A stretch of 64,000 nucleotides of DNA, taken from the NCBI RefSeq assembly GCF_022201045.2, contig NC_068560.1, positions 33,877,001 through 33,941,000 of the forward strand, read 5' to 3'. A model generated the notes under the pieces. That model was not told the origin of the DNA, did not search any database, and worked only from the letters and a program-made list of their open reading frames with translations. This document shows positions 1-11,046 of this stretch, piece by piece; positions within the stretch are counted from its first letter, which is position 1; the number at the start of each line of letters is the position of its first letter. Source of the DNA: Citrus sinensis (Eukaryota; Streptophyta; Magnoliopsida; Sapindales; Rutaceae). A program made the translations under genes and the position numbers.

Positions 1-1327
1 TGCCGATGGTTTCTCAGGCTCACCCTTCTTGTGATAGATGAAGTACAAAATCAACTGCATTGTGCCTAGCCCACACCCAAATCCATTGGGAACCTGCAAT
101 ATTAATTTACTCAAAACATGAAATGAACAAGAATAATCATAATTCTCCAGAATTCAAGAACAGTGAGGTCAAAAAATATAAAACTTACGGCCACAAAAGG
201 GTCACGGCCAAGAAGGCCAAACACGAACCAAGAGGTGCCACACAGGAAGACAAATAGTGACAAGAAAAATGGCATGAACTCAACACTCTTTGTTTTAATC
301 ACCATTCTCTGCATAACACTCACATACAAAAAAAAAATGCTCATAAATATAATCTGAAGCCAATTGAATACTTATTTTGAAACAATTGAGACAATAAAAG
401 GACTAAAATTAATTAATTAAATTAAGTGAGCTTACCATGATAGAAAGAGGTGAGGCATACATGATAATAGAGAAAATGGTAGCAGCAAAGCCACAGAAAA
501 TCTTTCTAGCGTTGCCATGAAAGGCTAAGAGAGACACCAAGGCAACAGCAGCGAAGACTGTGAGAACAAGCATGAAAAGCCCAAAGATTTTCGCTTTCTC
601 CTTCTTTGGCGCAAAGAGTAGGAAGATCAAAACATATATGATCTCAATTGCTGAACCAGTTCCATTGATTGTTGATACCAAAATGTTGTTCTTCGACACA
701 AAAGGGAGACCATACCTGAAATATAGCCAAAAATTGGGTTAAAAAGCAAAATCTTTAAAAAGTTGCAAAGCCGGGCGATTTCATAAAGAAATTAACAAGA
801 AACCCACCAGGCAGAGAGGAGACAATTAAGCAAGGTCATCACATAAGGAATTCCAGAGAATTGCTCTGTGGATTTCCTTCTTACAATCCTCCTAAATGTG
901 ATTCTGCATCAAAGATTTTCTTCAGAAAGAAAAAAAAAAAAAAAGAAATACCAGAAAAGCAAAAACCAACTGCTTTCTCGGTTACCCTTTCCAAGAAAAG
1001 ATCAAGAATTGGTAGAAACTAAGTTCTGAAAAAGAAAGGGAAAACAAGAGTACCCAAACTAAAGAAAAGTAACATAATCAAGAACTCAAAAATCTGCGAA
1101 GATAAACCCCGAAAAAAAAAAAACACACAAAAACAAAAGTTGGTCGTTTTTGTATGCTTACGTTGGAGCCAAGAAGAGAAATAAAGCAGTAGCATTTCCT
1201 GGCAACAAAAACACAAAGAAAACGCAAAATCAAAACAAGCCAAGAAACGTAAACCAAGAAACAAAATAGCAGAAAGAACATATAAAAGCTCACCAAAAAC
1301 ACCGAACAAGAAATGTGCAATATCCAT
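1..1327 (-). CDS. SWEET1: SWEET1-like bidirectional sugar transporter (partial, 3' end outside window)
   Basis: Six exons can be read on the minus strand: 1294-1327, 1162-1198, 808-903, 436-715, 189-308 and 1-93 (open at the window edge). Junction phases all agree. The protein starts [20 protein letters not shown], typical of the first helix of an MtN3/saliva repeat. Later come the exon 3 segment with [16 protein letters not shown] and the second MtN3 repeat with [20 protein letters not shown]. The exon pattern, including the 120-bp fifth exon, is the usual plant SWEET pattern. SWEET proteins are seven-helix uniporters that move hexoses or sucrose across plasma or vacuolar membranes; clade I members such as SWEET1 favour glucose. 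The C-terminal tail is missing only because the window ends. SWEET1 rather than SWEET2/3 is judged from remembered similarity, so the subgroup is less sure than the family. Confidence 0.93.
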
Positions 1328-1470
1328 TATCTTCTTCTTCGAATCTTATCTTCAGTGAAAGAAGGGAAAGGAACTCAGATGAGGAAAGCACTCAAGAAAA
1401 TGAAAACAAGCACGAGTTTCTTTGTGAAATGCAAAATGACTTGTGGGTAGCAGACTAGAAGCAAAAGCGG

Positions 1471-1478
1471 TTTATATA
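1471..1478 (-). promoter_or_regulatory. TATA box of the SWEET1-like gene
   Basis: Read on the minus strand the sequence is TATATAAA, about 145 bp upstream of the SWEET ATG, a normal TATA position given a leader of roughly 100 nt. Assigned from motif and distance only. Confidence 0.55.
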
Positions 1479-2535
1479 GGGAATTCAAAGAAACTAACTG
1501 CAACGCAGTAAAATAATAATAATAATAAAAAGTATTTTTGATTTGGTGCTTATCCGTGACGGAACTTTTATTTTATTTTTTTGGTTAAGGAAAAAGAGAA
1601 AATGGGAGGCAATTCTTGTAATGAAACTGTTGCTAACTGACATGAAAACTGAAGGATACGTAGTGGGATGTGAAAGTGATGCAAAGGATGGGGTTAAAAA
1701 ATATTAAATTATGAGATAATAGAAACTTAAAATATATTGTGAATTTTTGGAGTTAAAAAATTGGGAATATTAATCTTATTTCTTAAGAGGTGTCCGCCAA
1801 AAGAATTAGAATCGGTGGGGGGAAATTTGAGATAAGAAATGTCACGCATTTGGTGCGGGCGCGCGGCTATGTCTGCCGGTAGAAATAAGGTGAGCATTTC
1901 AAATATTATTGAAAAAAAAAAAAAAACTGCAATTATAAATGTGATGGGATTGTCCTATTTTTGTGAATTTAATGGTAATTGGACACATATTTTCTGATGA
2001 TTGAAACTATGCGGTAATTATCAGGCTCCGTTTAATATAACATTTTTAAATTGAATTTATTTAGGTAGAATTTTATCCAAATTTTTTTTTAGTTATTTGG
2101 TTGTCAAGGAAGTTTTTATTAAAAAGTATAAAATTACTTTAATAGATAAAATTTTAAAATTATGTTATAAAAAAATTGAAATAAAATTATTAAATAAGTA
2201 AAGAATATTTTAGACATTTTAATATTTGAAAAAACTTTTCAACTTCTATTCTCAAAAGCCCGAATTTTTGTTAGTAAAAATAAAATAACTTATTTAATTT
2301 TCAAAAACTCTATTAAAAAAACTAAACAATAATAAAAATAAACACCTACAATTGTTAAATAAGTCATACCAAACAGTATAAGTTTTTTTTTAAAATTTTT
2401 GTTGATTTTTATACAATGTCTTGCATTCCAATTTCATTTGGTAGAAATTAATTAACTTGTAAACGCACCATTAATTAGCTTGTCAAGGTTTGTATTAGAT
2501 AGAAATTGGATGAAAAAAAATTGATAGTTATGCAG
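1479..2535. other. Intergenic, AT-rich
   Basis: No coding frame is supported. The stretch around 2020-2390 begins with a GGCTCCGTTTAATAT-like word and ends with ATACCAAACAGTATAAG. This might be a decayed inverted-repeat transposon, but the ends match poorly and no target duplication is clear. Confidence 0.4.
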
Positions 2536-2719
2536 AACAATTGATTGAAAAAACTCACCTCCCAGGACGTAGTTGGGTTGGTTGCAATGTAGTTGTAATC
2601 TCTACTAAAACCTAGGTTCGATTCTTGGAAATGATAAAGGGTTAAAAAAATTATATTTGAGCTTACTCACCCCCTACCTTTAAAAAAATTAAAAATTAAC
2701 AATTGGCTGAAAAAACTCA
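2536..2719 (+). mobile_element. tRNA-derived SINE with 22-bp target-site duplication
   Basis: The body (2558-2697, about 140 bp) starts CCTCCCAGGACG. It carries a box A-like TAGTTGGGTTGG near the 5' end and a box B match GGTTCGATTCT about 50 bp further, the internal RNA polymerase III promoter of tRNA-derived SINEs, and it ends in an A/T-rich tail. Near-perfect direct repeats flank it at 2536-2557 and 2698-2719 (20 of 22 identical), as expected for LINE-mediated retroposition. The polarity is set by boxes A to B and the A-rich tail. Confidence 0.8.
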
Positions 2720-5700
2720 AGAAAGAAAGGTCCGTGGAGCATCAAAAAGTGTAAGAAATTTCCCCATTTTACCGGAGGGAATGTATCAATTGTTTAATTA
2801 GCTAGGATCCTATATTCAAAATAAAATAAAATAAAATAGAGATGCTGTACAGAATATTCTTATCTATTGGCAAGATTGCGGTTTAATAAAGTTGGGGGCA
2901 ATCATGTCAATTCGTGTAGATATATTTATTTCGATTTTGGAACATCCAGAGGCATGGGTCACGAGTTAAAAGCAAAAAAAAAAGGGGGTTCTAAAATAAA
3001 AAAAGAAATGAAAACTTGTAACAGTTAAAATCACACGTGTGATGATGGCATGGCACGGTAGGTAATGTAACGATGATCAGTTACGTGTGACGTGTGTTGA
3101 TGTGTCCCACTTTCGGCTGACGCATCTATTTACTGACAAACCGACGGATCGTCTGCTTGGAGTTGTAAAGGAAGGTGCCGTGCCATTCCTTACTCGCAAG
3201 CAGCAGTTGGAATCCTATGAATTTTGGGTTCCTAAAGTTGGTAACCCGATATTTATATTATATACTTTTTTTCTTTCAATCTATTGTTGAAAATCAAATC
3301 TTACTTTAGATATTAGATTGAATTTTTTTTTCTCTTTTACCAACAAAAGAATATGATATATAATATTATTTGAAAGCTCCTACTTGATGCTAAATCCGCA
3401 TCTTAATGAAGATAGTTTCTAATAAGTGGATCCAAAGTGATATAAAGTCATGAGTTTTCATTTTCTTGAAAAAACAACCACAATATTAATTTTTTTATTT
3501 TTTATCATTTTATAATTAATTACCAATAACTAACTCCGTCTATATTTTAAATAAAAAAGGACACTTACACATTTAAGATTTGGAGAAATAGTCATATAAA
3601 TCCCTAAGTTTTCAGTAATGGATACCAGGATTTCTTTTTCACTATAATACCATTTGGTTTTATTAACTTAAAAAATCGACTCCAATATTTTATAATAAAT
3701 AAATGTAAAAATATACACAGTTTGAAATATTTTTTTTCCATTTTAAAAATATTTTAATACTTTACAATCTTATATTTTATAACAAATAGGAACATAATAT
3801 TAAAATAAATAAATAAAAATCTATATTCTTTTCAATATTATGTAAATAATTCTAATATTATTAATACATGAGATATATTTTATTAATTTTAAAATCTACT
3901 TAACCCAAAGATTTATATAAATTTTTACAATAAGTATATTTTATTAATTTTAAAATCTACTTAACCCAAAGATTTATATAAATTTTTACAATAAGTACAA
4001 ATACTATTAAAATAATTATAATAATCTATATTTAAAATTTATTTTATATATAAAAAATATTATAATATAGTTAGTCTATTAGACAAATTAAACTATTTAA
4101 ATTATATTTGTATTATTAAAAAAATTTTAAAGTCGATTTTTTTAATTACTATTTACAAAGGATATTATAGTTAAAAGAGGGACTTGGTATCTTTTATTAA
4201 AAACTTAAGGATTTACATAGTTTTTTTTTTTAATTTTGGAGGTGTAGGTATTTTTTTTTTCTTAAATAAATGGACACTTTGGTAGGTGATAATTGTCATG
4301 TTAAGTGATGGCAATGTGGAATGTCACATCTTCGAAATTTGCTGCTAATCCCTCTCTTGAACCTCGGAATTAAAGGAAGGTAATTACAATTTGTATAAAG
4401 AAGCAGCACCTTTCTTATTTGACCCCAGTAGGTTGAAAGGAAAAAAAAGACAAATAAGAAAGAAATTTGTTGAAATTTGTTTGACCAGAAAAAAGAAATG
4501 ATTCAATTATTGAAATGGTTATGGCAATAACGTGAATATAAAATATGTGCAAGTTGGATAATCAGTATCAAAAACCTAGTAAAAATAATGTTCACGAAAA
4601 GTGACTTTTCAATTAGAATATCGATTTAGCTGTTTTTGAGAACACACATGCTAGGAAATAGGAATAGGAATTTATCATGATGAAAGCCAATTTAGAAAGG
4701 AACATTTTCCTGAAACATTATAAAAAGGCACCAATTAAACTTTAAAACTTTTGAGAGCACGAAGTAGAGGTCGAAAAATGAGTCTAATTTTTTTCCGCAA
4801 TTAGAAGATCAAAGAACTTGTCATCGGTAATCAAACTTTGGAATACACTTGAGTGGCAAGACCCATTTGAAAGGTAAGTACGTGATGCAAATTAAATTGA
4901 TTGTCAAAAATCCCAAAAAAAAATTGCAAAAATCAATTGCATTGGACATGTGTACAAAGTCCTACAGTAAAAAAGAATTGATTACAGTGCATGGATCGAT
5001 CCATAGCTGCTATACTTTTGTACATTTATCGGTTTTCGATAGAGAAATGATATATCATGCATCTATATATATATATATATGTACGTATATATTTGTGTGT
5101 ATTTTTCCCCTTTTTTTTTTCGCTTTCTCCTCAACAACTCAAATTCTGATGCATCAAAATCTAATAGCCAGTTTCCAACCTCCAAGAATTTTTAATTACC
5201 CCGCATTGGTGGAATGAGAGAGGGAGGTTGTACAGTAAATGGCTGCCCGTACATCACATGCATTGCAAATGCAATGAAGCGATTTTAAAGCATGCAGGAT
5301 GTGGGTCGCTCGAAAGCTTACTCAGTTTAGGCCAATCAAAAGGCTTTTTCTGACATGTCTTGTGACTTGTGGCAAATAGAGGCCTGTTCATTTAACATGT
5401 GATCCATAGTATTGAAGTTAGTGTTTAATGTTAGAACGATACAATCAATTACTATACGCATGAGATATGTATTTAGATCTAATATAATCACTAATTGTAT
5501 GATGAGTTTTTAAAATAAATATACATATATTATAACATGATTTATTTGTTATGCGACTACCATAGTACATCTGACGTATTGTAGAATTTTTCTATTTATG
5601 CATACAGTAAAAATGTGCTGACGGTTTTACTTGTTCCATTTATTATATTTTTGTTTTTTCAGATGTTCAATACCTAAGATTTCGCAAAAGAAAAAAACTG

Positions 5701-6423
5701 TAACTGACTCCACTCAATCATACTTAATTAAGGGAGAGTGAATTCATAAAGATTCGAACTACTGCTCTCACTGAAGAAATGGAGAAATTTACTCCTCTAT
5801 GTCCTAATACTTTTTTTGTATGTCCTATCTTCCAATATCTGAGATCAATAAAGAGAGACAAGTTATATATATTTTAATGCTAGGTCATTCTACCATACTA
5901 ATTACAATTCTAGGCCTGGCCGTTTATTAGAAGCTGTTGTGAAATTAATGCTTTAATATTATTTGCAGGTGCCTTTCTCAAACTATCCACAATCTCTTCA
6001 TAGTTGACATGAGCTTTCTTTATTATTAATGCTAATTGTTCCAATTTTCTAAGCATACATGATTTTATCGAGAAAATACTTAAAGTTGAGACTAATCACC
6101 AATATTTATAAAGTGGAGGGTCCTGAAGTACAACATCTTCGCTATTTATTCCAAAACAATAGTGCATGTGTCAAAAAGGGGTACCTTTCAGATCCATTGG
6201 TATGAATGCCTGTCAATTTTTCTCTAATTCTTGCTTCATCTTATTCTAAATTTTGTCCAAGCGTTTCCATTTACTCCACTACTAGGCAAATGCAAAAAGG
6301 GATATAATTTTTATGGTTCAATAATAGTGTTGCTTTACCAAGACTAGATCATTCATTGTTATCATTATTAATTTTACTGTTAATCATAATTGGACACGAG
6401 ACTCTTAAGTAACAATTCAATGT
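2720..6423. other. Intergenic, AT-rich, no gene supported
   Basis: Open frames at 3087-3290 and 4849-5217 lack recognisable domains, splice context or homology and are probably chance. The interval contains the 61-bp tandem duplication listed separately and short AT-rich microsatellites (for example near 5065-5080). Confidence 0.5.
3874..3997. repeat. 61-bp perfect tandem duplication
   Basis: The unit from TATATTTTATTAATTTTAAA to ACAATAAG at 3874-3934 is repeated from 3935, ending at 3997, with a 61-bp period and no visible mismatch over the shared part. It is AT-rich and non-coding. Perfect identity suggests a recent slippage or unequal-exchange event, or an assembly artefact. Confidence 0.85.
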
Positions 6424-6628
6424 ATTATTATGGAGTAATGATATAGCCACAAACTCTTGTATAAATTTATTTTGTACAAATTGATGTGGCGTTAATTCAT
6501 TAGTTGAATTAAATATCTCTTGACCCACATGATTTATTTATATTATTTTATATTTTCATTCAACCAATGAATTAATAACACATCAGTTTGTACAAGAATT
6601 TGTGGTTGTATCATCACTCATTATTATG
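6424..6628. mobile_element. MITE, Mutator-like (9-bp target duplication)
   Basis: The element at 6433-6619 (187 bp) has imperfect terminal inverted repeats of about 29 bp: GAGTAATGATATAGCCACAA at the left, and at the right the reverse complement reading GAGTGATGATACAACCACAA. An exact 9-bp direct repeat, ATTATTATG, lies on both sides (6424-6432 and 6620-6628). Nine-base duplications are the hallmark of Mutator-like elements. It has no coding capacity and the centre is AT-rich. A related copy lies at 23891-24068. Confidence 0.85.
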
Positions 6629-8765
6629 TCTTATGTCAGAATCAAATACAATGGGGAACACTTAAATGTAGATGAGGCTTGAATTAATAAATTCCTTCTT
6701 GCTCGTCAAATTAACTTCTTAATTTTTTTGATCACATGACCGGAATCTGGCTCAAGTTTTTGACAAAGGACTTTTAAGTTGATCCATCGTGTAATTAATT
6801 GGTCTCAAAAGTCAAAACTGATCCTGATATTAATTATGACCGAATCAGTCAATTGGAGATCCTGGGTTTGCCTTGTAGTTTCAGTATACGGCTTCCACTG
6901 ATTGAATGCTGTGGCAGTCTAACTCCGTTATTGGGTACCCATAAATGCGAGGACTCACGATCTATAAGATGATGGATACTTTGATTCATCTTAAAATTTG
7001 TATTTAAAATTTAGATCATAATAATTTTTTTGTATTTTATTCTACTTCTTGTGTTAATTCGATAACAGAAAAATGTATTGTTGACGGATAAATGTGATAT
7101 TTTAATAATTAAATAAACTATTACTTTAATCTATTGAAAGTTATCAAACAATCAAATTTTATATATAAACATGTCAGCTTTATCATTCGACAGTGATTTA
7201 TTTCATTATTGTTGTAACACTAAAATTAAAATAAGTCACTAAAAATTTTTAGTTATGTGAGTGGGAAAAATAATATCTGATAGAGACGTCATTCTCCTCT
7301 AGAACAGAAAGCAGATGAAACTAGTGATTAACCGTGTAACACCTGTTATTTTAGATCCTCATAATTAGTCCCCACCTAATTTGCTATTTTCTAAAGCATT
7401 GTTACTAGTTGTGAAATGAGTCGGTCCAATTAGAAACCAATAAATGACAGATGTGTATCTGGCTTGTTCTATAGAAACTTGTAAATCAACAGAATTTTGG
7501 GTTTGATCAGTTGGTTCAAGCTCGTTTTTGGATCCTTCTGAAAATTAAAATTATTGTCCCCGAAAGGAACATCTAACTTACGTTTTTGCTTTGTCTCTTT
7601 CACTCAAGAAATTAATGCAACGTACTTGTGTTCAGTTTTGTTTCTGAAAACACATTTATCTTTGACCACTAATAAAAATTAATCATAGCCTAATCTACAC
7701 GGTACTTAATTTAATGAAGAACTAACTATATTTATTTTGCTTATACGGAAGAGTACTAAAGAAAGCCAGAATATATATTATTCAGTGTGAAAGTTTGCAT
7801 GCGCACTTGAACTGAAATCTTAACGAAACAAATTAAACAATTTTATTTTATGCCCAATGTTTCTTTGCAAATATCACAGTTCATCAAGTCTAGAGTAGAT
7901 CCAACGCAGTCAAACAAACATTATCTTCTGTAGCTTTTCAAGATTGTTTTACTAAGCTTCCAGTTCAAGTCCGTATTGAATGATGAGCAGAAAACAGTTT
8001 TGAAACGATTCCATGCCACTGGTGCAAGTTTTCAAGAACATTTGTCATGTCCCTATAAATTGCTTCATTGTTTTCATGTTCTCTTGCTGCTCCAAATGCA
8101 CACGAAACTTTAGAAATGAGAATGTCAAAGAAAATCCATTATCATTATGATCATGAGAGAAATTATTGGGCGTAGTGTTTTCATGGGGACCAATTTCTTT
8201 AAGGACATGTACAGCATATATCATAAATGAGGGCTGTATCTGCGGCTTGAAAAGGCTATATACATTGCCCTCAAGGGAAGGACTCTTCTTATTCAAAGTG
8301 CTTCGCGGTTGAAAGTGCTTCACATTATTGTAAGGATTGCTTAGAAAAGGTTTGGCCACATATGGAAACCTCGAGCATTTATAATCGAAATAGCGGATAG
8401 CTAGGGACAATATTCATGGCCAAAAACATCCCAATTACTTAATATAATATGCTCTCAGAAGTAGGAATCCAATTTGTGGACGCAAGTTCATACAGCATTA
8501 ATGATTTTTTCGAGCATTTTTCTTTATAATTGATCATTCTTCTATTTGGCATTTTGAGTGACCTGTGAGCCAGGTAATTCTGCAATAAAGGATTTCAAAT
8601 ATGTAGCCAAACTTGTTTTCTCTTCTACCCGAAGGAGTATTTTGTTCATGAATTTTGATTTGTGATGAGAATAAAAAAAAGCGGCACATGTGGGAACTTT
8701 TGAAATTGGTGTGATTTTGACTATCACTCCATTTTGAATATAAAATTAGTATATAACAGGTACAT
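6629..8765. other. Intergenic, with an unassigned open frame near 8045-8410
   Basis: Nothing recognisable is present. A minus-strand frame at 8045-8410 (121 codons) has no known domain. An adjacent frame reading further downstream on the same strand looks equally protein-like, so a frameshifted relic is possible, but I cannot name a family. Two other minus-strand frames (such as 8542-8727) look random. Confidence 0.4.
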
Positions 8766-9186
8766 TAAGGGCCAATATGGTAATACTGTAACTTTTACAA
8801 TAGTAGTTGCTAGCTATATTGTAAAAATAATCAGTTATGCATATATACAAAAAAAAAATAGTTATAAACAAATTAATTAAACGTTTGGTAAAAAAAAATT
8901 TTTAGAAGTACTGTGAGTTTTAAAAATAGCTGTATGTATTTGGTAAATCTTATAGTTAAACTGCTATAAGAATATAAATGATTAAATTAGATATAATATT
9001 AAATAAAATTTATTAACACATTTGTAAACATGTATATAAATTATTTTTTTATTGCATATATAATAATTGATAACTAAAATAAATATTATACAGTATTTTT
9101 TTCTCAAATATAATTGGTAATAATAATAATAGTCTCTTTAAAGTTAATGATTTTATTTCGTAATTACTAAAGATAATTTGAGAGTT

Positions 9187-9234
<48 letters not shown>

Positions 9235-9414
9235 TATATTAAGTATAAAATTGATTTTCAAAATTAGATTTTGAAAAACCACTCCATTTTAACTTCTCAA
9301 AGTCCATTATAAGATATGGTGATTTTATCAAAAATGATTTTAAAAAAATTACTGAACATTAAAATTAACCTTTAACTTTTTAAAATCACTTTTGAATTCC
9401 TAGATGGGCCCTAA
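8766..9414. mobile_element. Harbinger-like MITE (TAA target duplication)
   Basis: The 643-bp element at 8769-9411 begins GGGCCAATATGGTAA and ends with the reverse complement of GGGCCCATCTAGGAAT. It is flanked by TAA on both sides, and a 3-bp TWA duplication fits PIF/Harbinger. Its interior is AT-rich, non-coding and holds an (AT)n run at about 9191-9228. The terminal repeats are short and imperfect, so this is an old copy. Confidence 0.6.
9191..9229. repeat. (AT)n microsatellite
   Basis: About 19 uninterrupted TA dinucleotides lie inside the Harbinger-like element. Confidence 0.9.
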
Positions 9415-9560
9415 GAATATTTAAAATAAAAAAATACGTACAAGAATTTGATTTGTTTGTATATTATTGTTCTATATCATATTCGATCATAATTCGTTTA
9501 ATTTTGAAGTAATCCAACTCAATTTATAAAAACATAGTAAATGGGATTGAGTTGTATATC

Positions 9561-9793
9561 AGAATAGGTTAATCGAACCAACAAACGCGTAGATCAACTG
9601 TCATGGGGTTGTTCTAACTTAACCAAGGTCCTCGGTTCGAGGCTTGGGAATACAGTTGCGTTATATACTTGTTGGGAGAGATTTGCCGCCCTAGTGGTCC
9701 TACCTGGCTCGAATCTGGATTAGTCGGGACCTAATATGGTCTTCGGATAACAGATGGTTTAATACACCGAAAAAAAAAGAATAGGTTAATCGA
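9561..9793 (+). mobile_element. tRNA-derived SINE with 16-bp target-site duplication
   Basis: The body (9577-9777, 201 bp) starts ACCAACAAACGCGTAGATCA, contains a box B match GGTTCGAGGC and ends in a poly-A tail. The exact 16-bp repeat AGAATAGGTTAATCGA flanks it at 9561-9576 and 9778-9793. It is a different family from the SINE at 2558. A related copy in reverse orientation lies at 32145-32400, recognised by the shared ACCAACAAGCGCGTAGATTA-like head. Confidence 0.85.
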
Positions 9794-9898
9794 GTAAATG
9801 ACATATACTAAGTTTTGTAAATTTGTTTGTATGGTATTGTTCTAGATTCTATATCATGAATTTTCCTTTTTTTTGTCTATTTAATATGCTAAGCTGGA

Positions 9899-11046
9899 GG
9901 AGGGCGGCCTTATAGTGACTGGAGATGAAGAGGAAGATAATGGGGTTTTTAGGATTGACTCACGTTACTGCCTGGTGGGGAGGTTCTTAACTGATAAGGT
10001 GATTAATTTTGGTGCCGTGAAAAATACTATGGCGGCATTGTGGCGGTCGGGCAAGGGTGTTTGCATCAAAGATTTGTCTCCTACATTATTTTTATTTCAA
10101 TTTTTTCATGAAATTGATATCAAGAGGGTATTAGATTCTGGAACTTGGACTTTTGATCAGCACATCCTTCTCGTTCATAGACTGGAAGCGGCCCCAACAA
10201 GTCCTTTTATTCCATACTACTTTTTAAGTCCAAGCTTACAATATACCAATAGGTTTCTAATCGGAGAAAGTCTTGCAAAGTATTAGAACTTCTATTGGAT
10301 CTTTTCTAGAATCAGATGAAAACAATTTTAAAGGTGTTTGGCAAAATTATATGCGGTTGCGAGTGTCAATTGATGTCAGGAAACCTCTAAAACGCCGAAT
10401 GCGTATGAAGCGAGCAGGAGGGGAATGGATTTGGGTGGACTTAAAGTATGAACGGCTCAACACTTTTTGTTTTATTTGTGGCCTCCTCGGTCATACTGAG
10501 CGTAATTGCCCTTCGTTATATGAAAATGTAGACGGTCAAGTCATTAAACCTTATGGTCCCTGGATGAAAGCTCCTATTAGGAAAGACCTGATGAATTCCG
10601 ACGAGCGTTGGTTGAGAAATGAGCCACCGGAGATGGAGGCAAGTAAATTTGGTAATAGCTCAAAATCTGGGAGTGTTATGATTATGGACGTGAATATGGC
10701 CACTAAATCCGTGCATGATGACAGGGAATCGCGTGGCAAAAATACTGCAGATGGGAATGTGCCAATGCATAAGGAAAGCCCAATTTTCCCCATAATTAAT
10801 AGTCAAATGGGTTTTAATGGGCAAGATTTTGGAGATTCAGCCAATATCATGGCTCTACTCAAGGAAAATGAAGCTGAATATGATTCTGCATTAATTGTTT
10901 CGGATACCAAGCGAAGGAGATCACAATTTAGGCAGCAAAGTTCAGTGGGCCGTGATGACTCTAGTAATAGTAATATGATGGAGATTACAACCAGCCCAAA
11001 AAATGGATCAGCGGTAGGACCTGTGAATCAGGCCCACCGAGAGTAA
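9899..11046 (+). pseudogene. LINE ORF1 (DUF4283 plus CCHC zinc knuckle), frameshifted
   Basis: The first frame reads a DUF4283-type nucleic-acid-binding domain (YCLVGRFLTDKVINFGAVKN, then FQFFHEIDIKRVLDSGTWTF) as far as about 10195. The frame is then broken by small indels, and coding resumes from about 10273 with IGSFLESDENNFKGVWQNYM and a basic stretch. A retroviral-type knuckle follows at about 10468-10510 (CFICGLLGHTERNC), then a low-complexity tail that ends at the TAA at 11044-11046. In plant L1 elements this protein binds the element's RNA in the retrotransposition particle. The N-terminus is missing because of the 5' truncation. Confidence 0.88.

Noticed and set aside
1019..1327. A 102-codon minus-strand frame read as one protein
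   Set aside because: Only its first 12 residues are real (SWEET exon 1); the rest is intron read-through, since the GTGAGC donor at 1293 and exon 2 at 1162-1198 fit SWEET1 exactly.
2020..2390. Possible inverted-repeat transposon (GGCTCCGTTTAATAT ... ATACCAAACAGTATAAG)
   Set aside because: The ends match at too few positions and no target duplication could be defined.
4849..5217. 122-codon plus-strand frame
   Set aside because: The composition follows local AT-rich repeats, it crosses an (AT)n tract, and there is no domain.
9577..9777. Possible functional tRNA gene because of the box B match
   Set aside because: No cloverleaf or anticodon arm can be drawn, and the poly-A tail plus target duplication identify a SINE.
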